Below are positions 36,513 to 45,617 of a DNA stretch of 64,000 nucleotides, piece after piece (positions within the stretch are counted from its first letter, which is position 1; each line of letters opens with the position of its first letter). The notes below the pieces were generated by a model. It was not told where the DNA came from and searched no databases. It was given only the letters and a program-made list of their open reading frames with translations. This stretch comes from Paraburkholderia oxyphila NBRC 105797 (GTDB lineage Bacteria; Pseudomonadota; Gammaproteobacteria; Burkholderiales; Burkholderiaceae): the NCBI RefSeq assembly GCF_000685075.1, contig NZ_BAYD01000016.1, positions 1 through 64,000 of the forward strand, given 5' to 3'. Position numbers and translations under genes: made by a program.

Positions 36513-36883
36513 GCGGCCGGCGCCCCGGATGCCGAATTGAAAGGAGCATGGCGGGAAATTGAGAAGCACGGTCAAATGGATTAATCTCGTCAGCCTGACC
36601 ACAAGTGGGTCTTCGCTGCGCGCTTCCGGCGGGGGCGCCTTTGGCTGGAAATCCGCCTTGCCGATCCAGCGGCTGGGGGAAGCGCTGGCGGAAATCTGGC
36701 GGGTCGCCCGCGTCGATCCTGTTCTCGCCGACGACGGCGCTGTTAGCCGGCTCGAAAGCTTTCGCTGGCGCTCGAGCACGTAGACAGCTCGTCTCCCGTC
36801 TGCCGCCAGCGACTGAACTGAAGCGCAACGCCGCGACCGACGGCAGTTTTACGACAGGCAGAAGTCAGGACAAAACTTGCATC
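36513..36883. other. Spacer, no gene recognised
   Basis: Open frames on both strands lack ribosome sites and family resemblance. Confidence 0.4.
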
Positions 36884-37267
36884 ATGGAAAAGTACACGCC
36901 CGATTGCGCGCCCACACCTGGATCATGGCTCGAACTCGATGAACAGGAGCGCATTGCGCTCGTCGAGACGTATCACCGCGTCGCCCGGATCAAACTTCCC
37001 AGCGTCACGGCACACGCCGCGTTACACGTGATCGTCGAAAACCAGATCGCCCTGAACCTTGAGCCCGTGGTCCGGGCGATGCATCGCCTCAGGAACGAGG
37101 GACTGTCGCGACACGATGCGATCCACGCCATCAGCTCGGTCCTCGCAGAGCATCTGTTCGATATTCTGAAGACGGATCGGAACGACAACGCTGAAGCTTC
37201 ACAGGCGGCTTACTACGCGGCGGTGGAGCGATTGACTGCGGCGCGTTGGCACCAGGGCGAACACTGA
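36884..37267 (+). CDS. Conserved hypothetical protein, 127 residues
   Basis: A mostly helical soluble protein. WLELDEQERIALVETYHRVA and AALHVIVENQIALN, followed by RLRNEGLSRHDAIHAISSVL, look like a conserved family that I know only as hypothetical. A His-rich pattern (TAHAALHV, HDAIHAI) could bind a metal. The ATG at 36884 is chosen over longer readings because the family-like part begins there; AGGA lies 13 bases upstream, a weak site. Its stop overlaps the next start by one base (TGATG), so the two are translationally coupled. Confidence 0.65.
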   Translation: MEKYTPDCAPTPGSWLELDEQERIALVETYHRVARIKLPSVTAHAALHVIVENQIALNLEPVVRAMHRLRNEGLSRHDAIHAISSVLAEHLFDILKTDRNDNAEASQAAYYAAVERLTAARWHQGEH

Positions 37268-37608
37268 TGCGGATACCGTCGAAGTTTCAGCCCTGGTTCG
37301 AAGCGCGGCAGCGTTTCAGGTTGAGCCATGCACATATCCAGATGGCCCGCGAACTGGGAATGAATCCCCGAAAATTCGGCTCGCTGGCTAACGGGCAGCA
37401 GGAACCGTGGAAGCGGCCCCTCGCGGAATTTATTGCACATTGCTACCACAAGCGCTTTGGCCGGACTACGCCGGAACACGTGCAATCTCTGGAAGAGGCC
37501 GTGAAGCATGCGGAAGGGCGGCGCAGCGAGCGAAGGGAAAGAAAGGCGACCCGGGCGGTTCCACCGGGCGGCACCAGGCCTGCCGCTGACGGGAAGGACG
37601 TTGCTTAA
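37267..37608 (+). CDS. Conserved hypothetical protein, 113 residues
   Basis: It begins MRIPSKFQPWFEARQRFRLS and contains AHIQMARELGMNPRKFGSLA, which resembles a helix-turn-helix. A conserved QEPWKRPLAEFI segment follows, then a charged, probably disordered tail. The family is widespread in proteobacteria, often in accessory DNA, without known function. Start overlaps the preceding stop (TGATG). A small DNA- or RNA-binding role is possible. Confidence 0.65.
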   Translation: MRIPSKFQPWFEARQRFRLSHAHIQMARELGMNPRKFGSLANGQQEPWKRPLAEFIAHCYHKRFGRTTPEHVQSLEEAVKHAEGRRSERRERKATRAVPPGGTRPAADGKDVA

Positions 37609-37811
37609 ACCCGCCTGAACAGGTTTCGGCACCGTACAAGCCAGAGGCATGTTGCCATGACTGATGGCCGGGAGCCCTGCAGCAGCCATGGCTGCGCCGG
37701 GCGAATGCCGGTGAGCATGGCAGGATGGCCGTTCCGGCTGGATATCGCTGACCCGGGCGATGAGCCTTGCGTCGCGGTGTCGCTGCTGCGGAACCGCTGT
37801 TGCGCGATTGG

Positions 37812-38252
37812 CTACAGGCGTGCGTACGGGCGTTGCCCCAATGCGGCCTCATCGATCGCGCGCGCCAGGTGGGGCGCCGGAATCCACCGCCCCCCTTGCG
37901 CGATGAATCGCGCTGTCGCGTCGACGACAGGCTGGTTGCCCTCATCGGCCGATGAAGCCTGGACGGGCGCAACGACCGACTCCACGAGGGCAAATTGCTG
38001 CTTTTCGAATCGGCCGGGGTCGAGTCGACCTTCGGCATCGAACGCGAGCACAGCGTACGTGGTTCGAACGACGCGCACCGGCTCGCCGGCCACAAGTTCG
38101 ACGACCACGCTGGCCATTCGCGCCCGTTGCCCTGCAAAAGCGGGCAGACGGTGACTTGCCGGATCGCGGAGCATCCGGTCGAACTTGCTGGCTGACAGCC
38201 GCCAGAGGGTATCGTCAGGAGCAACGAGAAACGTTCGGGACGAAAATCCCAC
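37812..38252 (-). CDS. Conserved hypothetical protein, 146 residues
   Basis: It starts at a GTG (38252) six bases after AAGGAGG. The sequence FSSRTFLVAPDDTLWRLSAS followed by HRLPAFAGQRARMASVVVEL is a conserved bacterial hypothetical family, apparently all-beta, seen near integrases and restriction or conjugation genes. It is convergent with the preceding pair and close to the recombinase. The longer frame to 38321 has no ribosome site. No function known to me. Confidence 0.65.
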   Translation of the reverse strand: MGFSSRTFLVAPDDTLWRLSASKFDRMLRDPASHRLPAFAGQRARMASVVVELVAGEPVRVVRTTYAVLAFDAEGRLDPGRFEKQQFALVESVVAPVQASSADEGNQPVVDATARFIAQGGRWIPAPHLARAIDEAALGQRPYARL

Positions 38253-38730
38253 CGCATGCCTCCTTGCGCCACAGCGCCCGGGCGACGTCACGCCCGGCAC
38301 ACGATCATAACGTGGCGGCACCGGCGCAGAGCGGGTGCCTGCAACTGGACCGCGTCAGGCAGCACGGCCGCCGGACCACAGGCTTGTCGCAGTCCATCAT
38401 GCAATCGACGATACGCAGCTGACGCTGAGCCGGCAAGGAGGGCCTCGCGTGTCGGGTCGCAGGCCGAGCGCGGCGTTGTCCGGCGCGCGGTCAGTCCCGG
38501 GCATCGGGCGATCCCGTCCCGGTGCCGGTCTGGCACAGGCCATCGCCGTGGCCCAGCGTTTCGTTAAATATACACCGTAATACGTCAGTAATTTAACGAT
38601 ATGTCTACGATAATTCACATTATGCCTATTATGGGGAATTGACACGATGCCCCGGTCTGGCAGAATGTGCGCAGGTACGGCAGCCCGACACGGCTGCCAG
38701 AATGAACCGCAAACCTGATCAGGATGGTCG
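38253..38730. other. Intergenic region upstream of the recombinase
   Basis: No gene recognised. AT-rich from about 38570 to 38640, with TTAACGATATG and TTCACATTATG phrases, a probable promoter zone for the recombinase gene. Confidence 0.45.
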
Positions 38731-40032
38731 ATGACGACGGAACCCGGCTTGCCCACCCGATACACTGCGGCGATCCAGCTGCGCGCGAGCCAGGTGGGCG
38801 GATTCGGCTCGAACCTCGGTGATCCGGACCGCCGCCAGGTCCGCGCCGAAACGGACCTCGAAGCGATCGTCCTGTGGCTGGCGAACTATCGGGACAGTCC
38901 CGCGACGCACGCGAACTACCGCAAGGAAGCGGATCGTCTGCTGCTCTGGGCCCTGGCGGATACCCTCAAGGGACCGGGCGCGATCACCCAGGACGACCTG
39001 AGGCTGTTCCGGGCGTTCCTCGCGAACCCCGAGCCAGGCAACCCGATCTGGACCGTAATCGACGAGCTCAAGCCCGTCTCGTCGCTCACGCATGAAGACC
39101 TGACGCGCTACCGGCAATTCCTGGCCGATCCCCAGCCCGGCTCGACGTGGATCACCGAAAACGGCGCCCGCTATTCGACGGACGATCCGCGCTGGCGACC
39201 GTTCGCGGGCCGGCTCGAGCCGGGCAGCATCAGGCAGGCTGTCATCATTCTCGACAGCCTGTTCAGCTGGCTCGTCGACGCCGGCTACCTGCGCGGCAAT
39301 CCCCTCAGCCTGCTGCGCCAGCGGCGACGGCGGCCGGCGGACCGCGTGAGCCGGTATCTGCCGGCCGTGATGTGGCAGCACGTCAAGGACTACATCGCGG
39401 CCATGCCAGAGGAAGAGCCTTCGCAATGCCGCGAAAAAGCGCGCGCACGGTGGCTCATTACCCTCTTCTATCTGATGGGCATGCGGCTCTCTGAAGTGGC
39501 CGCGGGAACGATGGCGAACTTCCTGCGCGAGCTGGGAGCAGACGGCACGCCACGCTGGTGGCTGGAGGTCGTCGGCAAGGGGCTGAAGTATCGGCGCATT
39601 CCGGTTTCGGAGGAACTGCTGGCCGAACTGGTGCGCTATCGGCGTGCCCATGGCCTCGAGCCGCTGCCGAAGCGCAGTGAAGTCACGCCCCTGCTCCTGC
39701 CGTTCCGTCGACGCAAGGGCAACGCGTCAGGCGAAGGCGTTGACCGGAAGACCGTGCATAACGCGATCAAGACGGTCTTCGCGAAAGCGGCCGACTGGAC
39801 CGAGGCCAGGGGCGGCGAGTCTGTCGAGCATGCGGACCACATCCGGCAGGCGTCCGCGCACTGGCTCCGGCACACCGCCGCCTCGCACATGCTGGACAAC
39901 GACCTCGACCTGCGCACGGTGCGCGACAACCTGGGGCACGACTCCATCAATACGACGAGTCGCTACGCCCATGAAGAGGATGATCGCCGCCATGATGAAA
40001 CCACCCAGGGGCACCGGATGAACTGGCGTTGA
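38731..40032 (+). CDS. Tyrosine recombinase/integrase
   Basis: A phage-type site-specific recombinase of 433 residues. The N-terminal SAM-like DNA-binding part includes LANYRDSPATHANYRKEADR. The catalytic residues are visible in LMGMRLSEVAAG (Arg), VVGKGLKYRRIPV (Lys), HWLRHTAASHM (His-x-x-Arg) and LGHDSINTTSRYAHEE (His, nucleophile Tyr). It looks intact. It neighbours conserved hypothetical genes and a MITE-like repeat, and no tRNA target site is seen. No ribosome site better than GGATGGTCG precedes the ATG. Confidence 0.9.
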   Translation: MTTEPGLPTRYTAAIQLRASQVGGFGSNLGDPDRRQVRAETDLEAIVLWLANYRDSPATHANYRKEADRLLLWALADTLKGPGAITQDDLRLFRAFLANPEPGNPIWTVIDELKPVSSLTHEDLTRYRQFLADPQPGSTWITENGARYSTDDPRWRPFAGRLEPGSIRQAVIILDSLFSWLVDAGYLRGNPLSLLRQRRRRPADRVSRYLPAVMWQHVKDYIAAMPEEEPSQCREKARARWLITLFYLMGMRLSEVAAGTMANFLRELGADGTPRWWLEVVGKGLKYRRIPVSEELLAELVRYRRAHGLEPLPKRSEVTPLLLPFRRRKGNASGEGVDRKTVHNAIKTVFAKAADWTEARGGESVEHADHIRQASAHWLRHTAASHMLDNDLDLRTVRDNLGHDSINTTSRYAHEEDDRRHDETTQGHRMNWR

Positions 40033-40178
40033 TCCGTCCGGCAGGCACGATCCTCGACGGCGCGAATCGCGGAGCTGCTGTGTTTTCCGCGGATAAATAC
40101 ACTTAGGATTACAGAGCAAACTTCGATGACTTTTATTATGTTAAATAAGCTGAGCAATCCGCGGACGAGGGCGGTTGT

Positions 40179-40496
40179 CGTTGGTTTGCACAAGTTTGTT
40201 CCCGCTTTCTGCACAATTTTGTTCCGAGCCCCTAGGCCGAGATCATAGAGGCCGCATGCACCCGGCAGCAGGCGCTGGTTTCAACCGGTCCAATGCGTGT
40301 TTCGGCAACGTCCCGTCGAGGCGCGGCCGACGAGCGATACCGAATGAGGAAGCGCTGGCGAAGATACAAAATTGCTTCGAGTGCTCGCCGGAGGAACAAA
40401 ATCGTGCAGAATTGCGCGCAGTAAATTTGTTCCCACAGGCCCGTGCTGCGGCCGTGTCACGGCCATTTCGCGGGAACAAAATTATGCAAACCAACG
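40179..40496. mobile_element. MITE-like 318-bp element
   Basis: 27-bp terminal inverted repeats, at 40179-40205 and 40470-40496, match at 25 of 27 positions. Each end has a second, internal copy of the motif TGCACAATTTTGTTCC: 40209-40225 on the left, and the complement of 40393-40409 on the right. A further half-copy, AAATTTGTTCCC, lies at 40423-40434. There is no coding capacity inside. The layout fits a non-autonomous element whose transposase binds two sites per end. Confidence 0.7.
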
Positions 40497-41537
40497 GCTA
40501 CAGCTCTCGCAATCGCTGCAGCGCGTGGCAGACCGAAACCGACGTGGCCCGCTACGGCAACAATTTCCGCGGCGAAAACAGCCCGGCCATGCCGGGCAAA
40601 TAGCTCGATATCTGATCAGCCGATGATGCCGCGTACGTACGGTAACCGTGTCCCCGATCGCAACCAGTCATTTTTTTGCGGCAGTACCCAAGAACCGGAG
40701 CGGTACCTTTTCAAGTCCGGCGTGGTGGCGTGCGGTGTCAGATGCGTTCTGACGATGACAAGTAGATCGAGCAGATGCTCGATGAAGCTATCCGACGAGT
40801 TGGAGCTACGCCAACATGCTCAACTCGCACAATCCGCTTTCAAAACTGGGGCAACATGGCAATGGCCTACGCCAACAGCTCATTCGAATGTGGCCACGCT
40901 CGTATCGTTCGCGTCGTCCAGATGCTCACCCAAGGCGAGCGCAATCACACGATGGATCGCCTCGCCGCTGGTGGACAGGATACTCCAACGAGCTTTACCG
41001 AAGCTCGAAACGGATTGACTCGCGACTTCCAGTAGGCCGCAGCTGGCCTGATAGGTACCGAGTCCGTGAGTCGGCTCCATCGGGTTTGGCATACATGGGA
41101 TTACGTAGTAAATGCCATCATTTTCTCTATGGCACCGTTGCGCGTCGCTTTTCTTCGCAAGCCCGCATCTCGTTTGCGGAGACTAGGCGATTCACCACGG
41201 CCTTCTGGAGTTGTTGCTGACACGCGCAGCAGGTGCAGGTGCAGGTGCAGGCAATGAACGAAGAAGAGACAATGGCGCTGAGCGAGCGCCTTACAGCATG
41301 CAGACACTATTGAGATCCACCGTCCGCCGGTAGACATTTTTGTTCAGCCAGGGAACGAATGTGTACTCGTCGTACGCATTGCTACCAATATAAATCCAAT
41401 TGCTGAGCACACTGATCATCACCGTCTCCCGACAAATCCACGCTCCATGGCATGTCCCACGAGTCACCATTGCACCCGACAAACTTTCCGCCACCCTGCT
41501 AACTGCGCTTCGGAACCCGAGTCCAACCACCTAGACT
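40497..41537. other. Gene-poor stretch
   Basis: About 1 kb without a gene I can support on either strand. Short frames have no ribosome site. Probably eroded accessory DNA. Confidence 0.45.
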
Positions 41538-41603
41538 TGACCTACATTTATCGTTGCAATGACCTAATAGTAGCATCGATTTGACCTAGAATCAAGGGGC
41601 GTT
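41538..41603 (+). repeat. Three tandem 22-bp repeats, copy A
   Basis: TGACCTA occurs at 41538, 41560 and 41582, exactly 22 bp apart, with partly conserved AAT after it. The same triple array with the same period lies at 60940-61005. Similarity continues for about 30 bases downstream (AAACACCGAT in both). It could be a phased regulator-binding array or an iteron-like site. Confidence 0.7.
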
Positions 41604-42173
41604 GCGTGACCATGGTGAAAAACACCGATTGGTGCGAGGTAAGCCGTAAAGGGAGTGACGCGATGACGTTGGCTACTTCTGAATTCAGCTTTGGCTTGCG
41701 TCCGATACAAGATTTTTGGGAGAACCCGACGTACAACAGAAGAAGGGAAGACAAGGAACAGTTGACCTGCTTCCATGGCGTCCTCGTCAGTGGAACATTC
41801 ATGGAGGAAGTAAATGGCGGTGGATGCACGCCAGCCTCCCCATCAAGTGGATTGGACCGATGTCTTCACTGCCGCGCCACAGGAGATACGTCTATGACGG
41901 CCGCATCGACGCGCTCGCCGAACATCAGTCGATTGCACGGTGGGCGCTAGCTTTTGAACGCCTCACCGAAAATCAATGCCGCTACATCACGGGCCGCCCG
42001 TTGACGATCGACGATGATGGCTTCTGCGCCAGTCGGCACAAGTCCGGACAACCCTCCTTGATCGGTCGTAGGCGGCGGTGTAGAGCGATGCTCAGTCAGT
42101 ACGCCCTTTCGTGTATGTGTACTGCATCTGTTTTAGCAAAACGAAGCACCGATCGCCGATATGAACCGCTCAA
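41604..42173. other. Gene-poor stretch downstream of the 22-bp repeats
   Basis: A frame from 41606 (MTMVKNTDWCEV...) lies where a controlled gene would be expected but resembles nothing I know. No clear ribosome site. Nothing else supported before the HiPIP gene. Confidence 0.4.
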
Positions 42174-42485
42174 TCAACCCCTCTTGCTATAAGCACCGCA
42201 CCAACCCTTTCCCGAGACCTGCTTGCCGCCGAACATCGGGCACGGGGCGAATGCACTGGCTGGCTTGCCCTGATAGAACGTGCAGTTGCTGCAGTCCTGG
42301 CCGGCGGCATACTTCGCGAACTTGGCCTTGTCGACCTTCCTGGCGTCGGCCTTGTAGCCAAGCGCCACCGCCGTGGAATCGGCTTCCGACACCGTGGCCG
42401 CATCGGCAAAAACCAGCCGCGACAGTGCCAGGCTGGAAGCGACGCTGGCGCTGGTCATCATAAAGGTGCGGCGGGATGTTTTCAT
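42174..42485 (-). CDS. High-potential iron-sulfur protein (HiPIP)
   Basis: A small periplasmic electron carrier of 103 residues. The start KTSRRTFMMTSASVASSLAL is a Tat signal. The four cluster Cys lie in DCSNCTFYQG, APCPMFGG and GKGWCGAYSKRG, spaced C-x2-C-x13-C-x13-C, typical of HiPIPs carrying a [4Fe-4S] cluster. ATG follows TTAGAGGAGTCTTTGA. It lies just after the transhydrogenase operon, separated by a strong terminator, so it is probably transcribed separately. HiPIPs pass electrons from cytochrome bc1 or other donors to oxidases. Confidence 0.93.
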   Translation of the reverse strand: MKTSRRTFMMTSASVASSLALSRLVFADAATVSEADSTAVALGYKADARKVDKAKFAKYAAGQDCSNCTFYQGKPASAFAPCPMFGGKQVSGKGWCGAYSKRG

Positions 42486-42502
42486 TCAAAGACTCCTCTA
42501 AT

Positions 42503-42531
42503 AAAAAAATGCCGTGCCGGCAAGGCACGGC
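42503..42531 (-). terminator. Intrinsic terminator after pntB
   Basis: On the minus strand an 8-bp perfect stem (GCCGTGCC / GGCACGGC, loop of 5) at 42511-42531 is followed by a run of T (42503-42509). It lies 60 bases after the pntB stop and before the HiPIP gene. Confidence 0.85.
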
Positions 42532-42591
42532 GGCATCGTGAAAACGATGTATTACAAAGTAACTTTCGGCGGGTTCAATAACAGATTCAGA

Positions 42592-44046
42592 TCAGCCCGC
42601 GCACTTCACCATGTCCTCGATCACTTTCTTCGCATCGCCGAACACCATCATGGTCTTGTCCATGTAGAACAGTTCGTTGTCGAGGCCTGCATAACCCGCC
42701 GCCATCGAGCGCTTGTTCACGATGATTGTGCGCGCCTTGTACGCCTCGATGATCGGCATGCCGGCAATCGGCGACTTCGGATCGTTCTTCGCCGCCGGAT
42801 TCACCACGTCGTTCGCGCCGAGCACCAGCACAACGTCGACCTGACCGAACTCGCCGTTGATGTCCTCCATTTCATGGACGATCTCGTACGGCACTTCGGC
42901 TTCCGCGAGCAGCACGTTCATGTGCCCCGGCATGCGGCCCGCCACCGGGTGAATCGCGTACTTCACGTCGACGCCCTTCTCGACGAGCTTGTCCGTGAGT
43001 TCCTTCAACGCGTGCTGCGCGCGTGCCACTGCGAGGCCATAGCCCGGCACGATCACCACCGACTCGGCGTTGCCCAGCATGAACGACGCGTCCTCCGAGG
43101 AACCCGACTTCACCGGGCGCTGCTCCTGCGCACCGCCCGTCGCCGCGCCGCCCGCCTCGCCGCCAAAGCCGCCCAGCAGCACATTGAAGAACGAGCGGTT
43201 CATCGCCTTGCACATGATGTACGAGAGGATCGCACCCGAGGAGCCCACCAGCGACCCGGCGATGATCAGCATCGCGTTGTTCAGCGAGAAGCCGATGCCC
43301 GCCGCCGCCCACCCTGAGTACGAGTTCAGCATCGACACCACCACGGGCATGTCCGCCCCGCCGATCGGGATGATGATCAGCACGCCCAGCGCGAACGCGA
43401 TTGCCGTCATGGCAATGAAGGGCAGCCACGACTGTGTGATGAAGAATACGATGCCAAAGCCGATCATGCCGAACGCGAGCATCAGGTTGATCAGATGCTG
43501 GCCCGCGTAGACCACGGGCGCGCCCTGGAAGAGCCTGAACTTGTACTTGCCCGAGAGCTTGCCGAAGGCGATCACCGAACCGCTGAACGTGATCGCACCC
43601 ACGAACGTGCCGATGAACAGCTCGATGCGGTTGCCGTACGGCAGGAAGCCCGGATACGGCGCATCTTCGGCCACGAGGCCGAACGCGGCAGGCTCGGACA
43701 CCACCGCATAGGCGATGCACACCGCCGCGAGACCGATCAACGAGTGCATGGCCGCGACGAGTTCGGGCATCTTGGTCATCTCGACGCGCGCGGCCACAAA
43801 CGCACCGAGGCCGCCACCGACCACCAGCGCCCCGAACAGCAACGCGAGACCGAGCCCGAGGTTCGAGCCGAACTGGGCGGACTGCTTCGCGATCAGCGCG
43901 ATGGTGGTGAGAATGGCGATCGCCATGCCCACCATGCCGAACAGGTTGCCGACGCGCGCGCTGCGTGGGTTGGACAAGCCCTTGAGCGCCTGGATGAAGC
44001 AGACCGACGCGACCAGGTAGAGCAGCGTAACGACGTTCATGCTCAT
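42592..44046 (-). CDS. pntB: Proton-translocating transhydrogenase, beta subunit
   Basis: Membrane and NADP(H)-binding subunit of the enzyme that couples hydride transfer between NADH and NADP+ to proton flow. It has 484 residues: about nine membrane segments in the first 270, then the soluble dIII domain with VVIVPGYGLAVARAQHAL, HPVAGRMPGHMNVLLAEA and LGANDVVNPAAKNDPKSPI, which hold NADP(H). Its start touches the stop of the small alpha subunit. Main supply of NADPH at the cost of proton motive force. Confidence 0.95.
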   Translation of the reverse strand: MSMNVVTLLYLVASVCFIQALKGLSNPRSARVGNLFGMVGMAIAILTTIALIAKQSAQFGSNLGLGLALLFGALVVGGGLGAFVAARVEMTKMPELVAAMHSLIGLAAVCIAYAVVSEPAAFGLVAEDAPYPGFLPYGNRIELFIGTFVGAITFSGSVIAFGKLSGKYKFRLFQGAPVVYAGQHLINLMLAFGMIGFGIVFFITQSWLPFIAMTAIAFALGVLIIIPIGGADMPVVVSMLNSYSGWAAAGIGFSLNNAMLIIAGSLVGSSGAILSYIMCKAMNRSFFNVLLGGFGGEAGGAATGGAQEQRPVKSGSSEDASFMLGNAESVVIVPGYGLAVARAQHALKELTDKLVEKGVDVKYAIHPVAGRMPGHMNVLLAEAEVPYEIVHEMEDINGEFGQVDVVLVLGANDVVNPAAKNDPKSPIAGMPIIEAYKARTIIVNKRSMAAGYAGLDNELFYMDKTMMVFGDAKKVIEDMVKCAG

Positions 44047-44367
44047 TTACGCACCCTCCTTCGCAGGGGACTTCTTCGGCTCTTTCTTGCGGAACATCTC
44101 CAGCATGCGCCGCGTGACGAGGAAGCCGCCGAACACATTCACCGCCGCGAGCAGCACGGCGAAGGTGCCGAAGAACTTGCCCGGGCCGCCCACCGTGAGC
44201 CCGGTGGCCAGCATCGCGCCCACGATCACGATGGCCGAGATCGCATTGGTCACGGCCATGAGCGGCGTATGCAGCGCCGGCGTGACGTTCCACACCACGT
44301 GATAGCCCACATACACGGCCAGCACGAAGATGATCAGGTTGATGACGGTATGGTTGATCAGTTCCAT
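44047..44367 (-). CDS. pntAB: Proton-translocating transhydrogenase, small alpha subunit
   Basis: A 106-residue membrane subunit with three membrane segments ([55 protein letters not shown]) and a basic tail. It corresponds to the membrane part of PntA in three-gene operons such as Rhodospirillum rubrum pntAA-pntAB-pntB. The ATG at 44367 follows AGGAGACCCGGCA. It sits between the other two subunit genes in one operon. Confidence 0.93.
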   Translation of the reverse strand: MELINHTVINLIIFVLAVYVGYHVVWNVTPALHTPLMAVTNAISAIVIVGAMLATGLTVGGPGKFFGTFAVLLAAVNVFGGFLVTRRMLEMFRKKEPKKSPAKEGA

Positions 44368-44381
44368 TGCCGGGTCTCCTC

Positions 44382-45569
44382 TCAGGTCTTGCGCGTGACG
44401 GCGCCGTCGCGTGCCAGCAGCGTGGCCGCGACGATGTCGTCCGCGAGATCGATATTGAGCGCGCCTTCCTTGGTCACGATCAGCTTCAGGAAGTCGAGCA
44501 GGTTGCGCGCGTAGAGCGACGAGGCATCGGCAGCCACCATCGACGCGAGGTTCGTGTAGCCGCAGATCTGCACGCTGTGGTGCGTGACCACCTTGTCCGC
44601 TTCGGTGAGCGGGCAGTTGCCGCCGCGCCGCCCCGTCGCCGGATCGGCCACGGGGCCACGCCCTGCCGCGAGGTCGATCACCACGGAGCCCGGCTTCATC
44701 GCCTGCACCGTCTCCGAGGGCAGCAGCGTGGGCGCGTCGCGTCCCGGAATCAGCGCAGTCGAAATGACGATATCGGCCTGTTTCGCGCGCTCGTGCACCA
44801 GCGCCGACTGGCGCGCGAGCCACGACGGCGGCATGGGCCGCGCGTAGCCGCCCACGCCTTGCGCCGCTTCGCGCTCCTCGTCGGTTTCGTAAGGCACATC
44901 GAGGAACTTCGCACCGAGCGACTCGATCTGCTCCTGCACCGCCGGACGCACGTCCGAGGCTTCGATCACGGCGCCCATCCGCTTGGCCGTGGCAATGGCC
45001 TGCAGGCCCGCCACGCCCGCGCCCAGGATCAGCACGCGCGCGGCCTTCACGGTGCCGGCGGCCGTCATGAGCATCGGCATGAAGCGCGGATAGAGGTTCG
45101 CGGCCACGAGCACCGCCTTGTAGCCGGCGATGTTGGCCTGCGAGGACAGCACGTCGAGGCTCTGCGCGCGCGTGGTGCGCGGCGCGGCTTCGAGCGCGAA
45201 GGCGGTGAGCCCGGCTTCGGCAAGCTTCTGCGCGTTCTCGGCGTTAAAGGGATCGAGCATGCCGACCAGCACCGCCCCGCGTTTCATGAACGCGAGTTCG
45301 CTGACCGAGGGCGACTGGACCTTCAGCACCAGCTCGGCGCCGAACGCGGCCACCGCATCGGCGACCTGCGCGCCCGCCGCCACATAGGCCTCGTCGGGAA
45401 AGCTCGCGCCGGTGCCGGCGCCTGCCTGAAGCGTGACCGTGTGACCCTGCGCGACGTACTTCTTCACTGTCTCCGGTGTCGCGGCCACACGTCGCTCGCC
45501 CGGTCTTTCTTCCTTTGGAATCCCTATCTTCAAGCTGGTCACCGCTCCTGTATCGGTATGCGTGCGCAT
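44382..45569 (-). CDS. pntAA: Proton-translocating transhydrogenase, NAD-binding alpha subunit
   Basis: Soluble dI subunit that binds NAD(H). Recognisable parts are [20 protein letters not shown], the NAD-binding [19 protein letters not shown] near residue 175, [12 protein letters not shown] and [17 protein letters not shown] sequence. Related to alanine dehydrogenase but clearly transhydrogenase. The ATG at 45569 gives 395 residues. A GTG 27 bases further in (after ACAGGAGCG) would start nearer the usual N-terminus; the true start is uncertain. First gene of the operon. Confidence 0.93.
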   Translation of the reverse strand: MRTHTDTGAVTSLKIGIPKEERPGERRVAATPETVKKYVAQGHTVTLQAGAGTGASFPDEAYVAAGAQVADAVAAFGAELVLKVQSPSVSELAFMKRGAVLVGMLDPFNAENAQKLAEAGLTAFALEAAPRTTRAQSLDVLSSQANIAGYKAVLVAANLYPRFMPMLMTAAGTVKAARVLILGAGVAGLQAIATAKRMGAVIEASDVRPAVQEQIESLGAKFLDVPYETDEEREAAQGVGGYARPMPPSWLARQSALVHERAKQADIVISTALIPGRDAPTLLPSETVQAMKPGSVVIDLAAGRGPVADPATGRRGGNCPLTEADKVVTHHSVQICGYTNLASMVAADASSLYARNLLDFLKLIVTKEGALNIDLADDIVAATLLARDGAVTRKT

Positions 45570-45617
45570 ATCCAAGATTTAACTAACTAGACCACAAATT
45601 CAGAATCGTTTTCCCGG

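Noticed and set aside
37657..38154. Plus-strand frame MTDGREPCSSHG... over the minus-strand hypothetical gene
   Set aside because: No ribosome site and cysteine/arginine-rich composition; the minus-strand gene has AAGGAGG and family-like sequence.
40179..40496. CRISPR array for the repeated TTTGTTCC motif
   Set aside because: Copies are inverted and unevenly spaced, arranged as ends of an element rather than as repeats and spacers.
41538..41603. CRISPR repeats for the 22-bp array
   Set aside because: Only about 7-11 bases of each unit are conserved and there are no spacers.
42872..44293. A 473-residue minus-strand frame across the transhydrogenase genes
   Set aside because: Shadow of pntB and pntAB in high-GC DNA; composition is Arg/Gly/His-rich without any domain.
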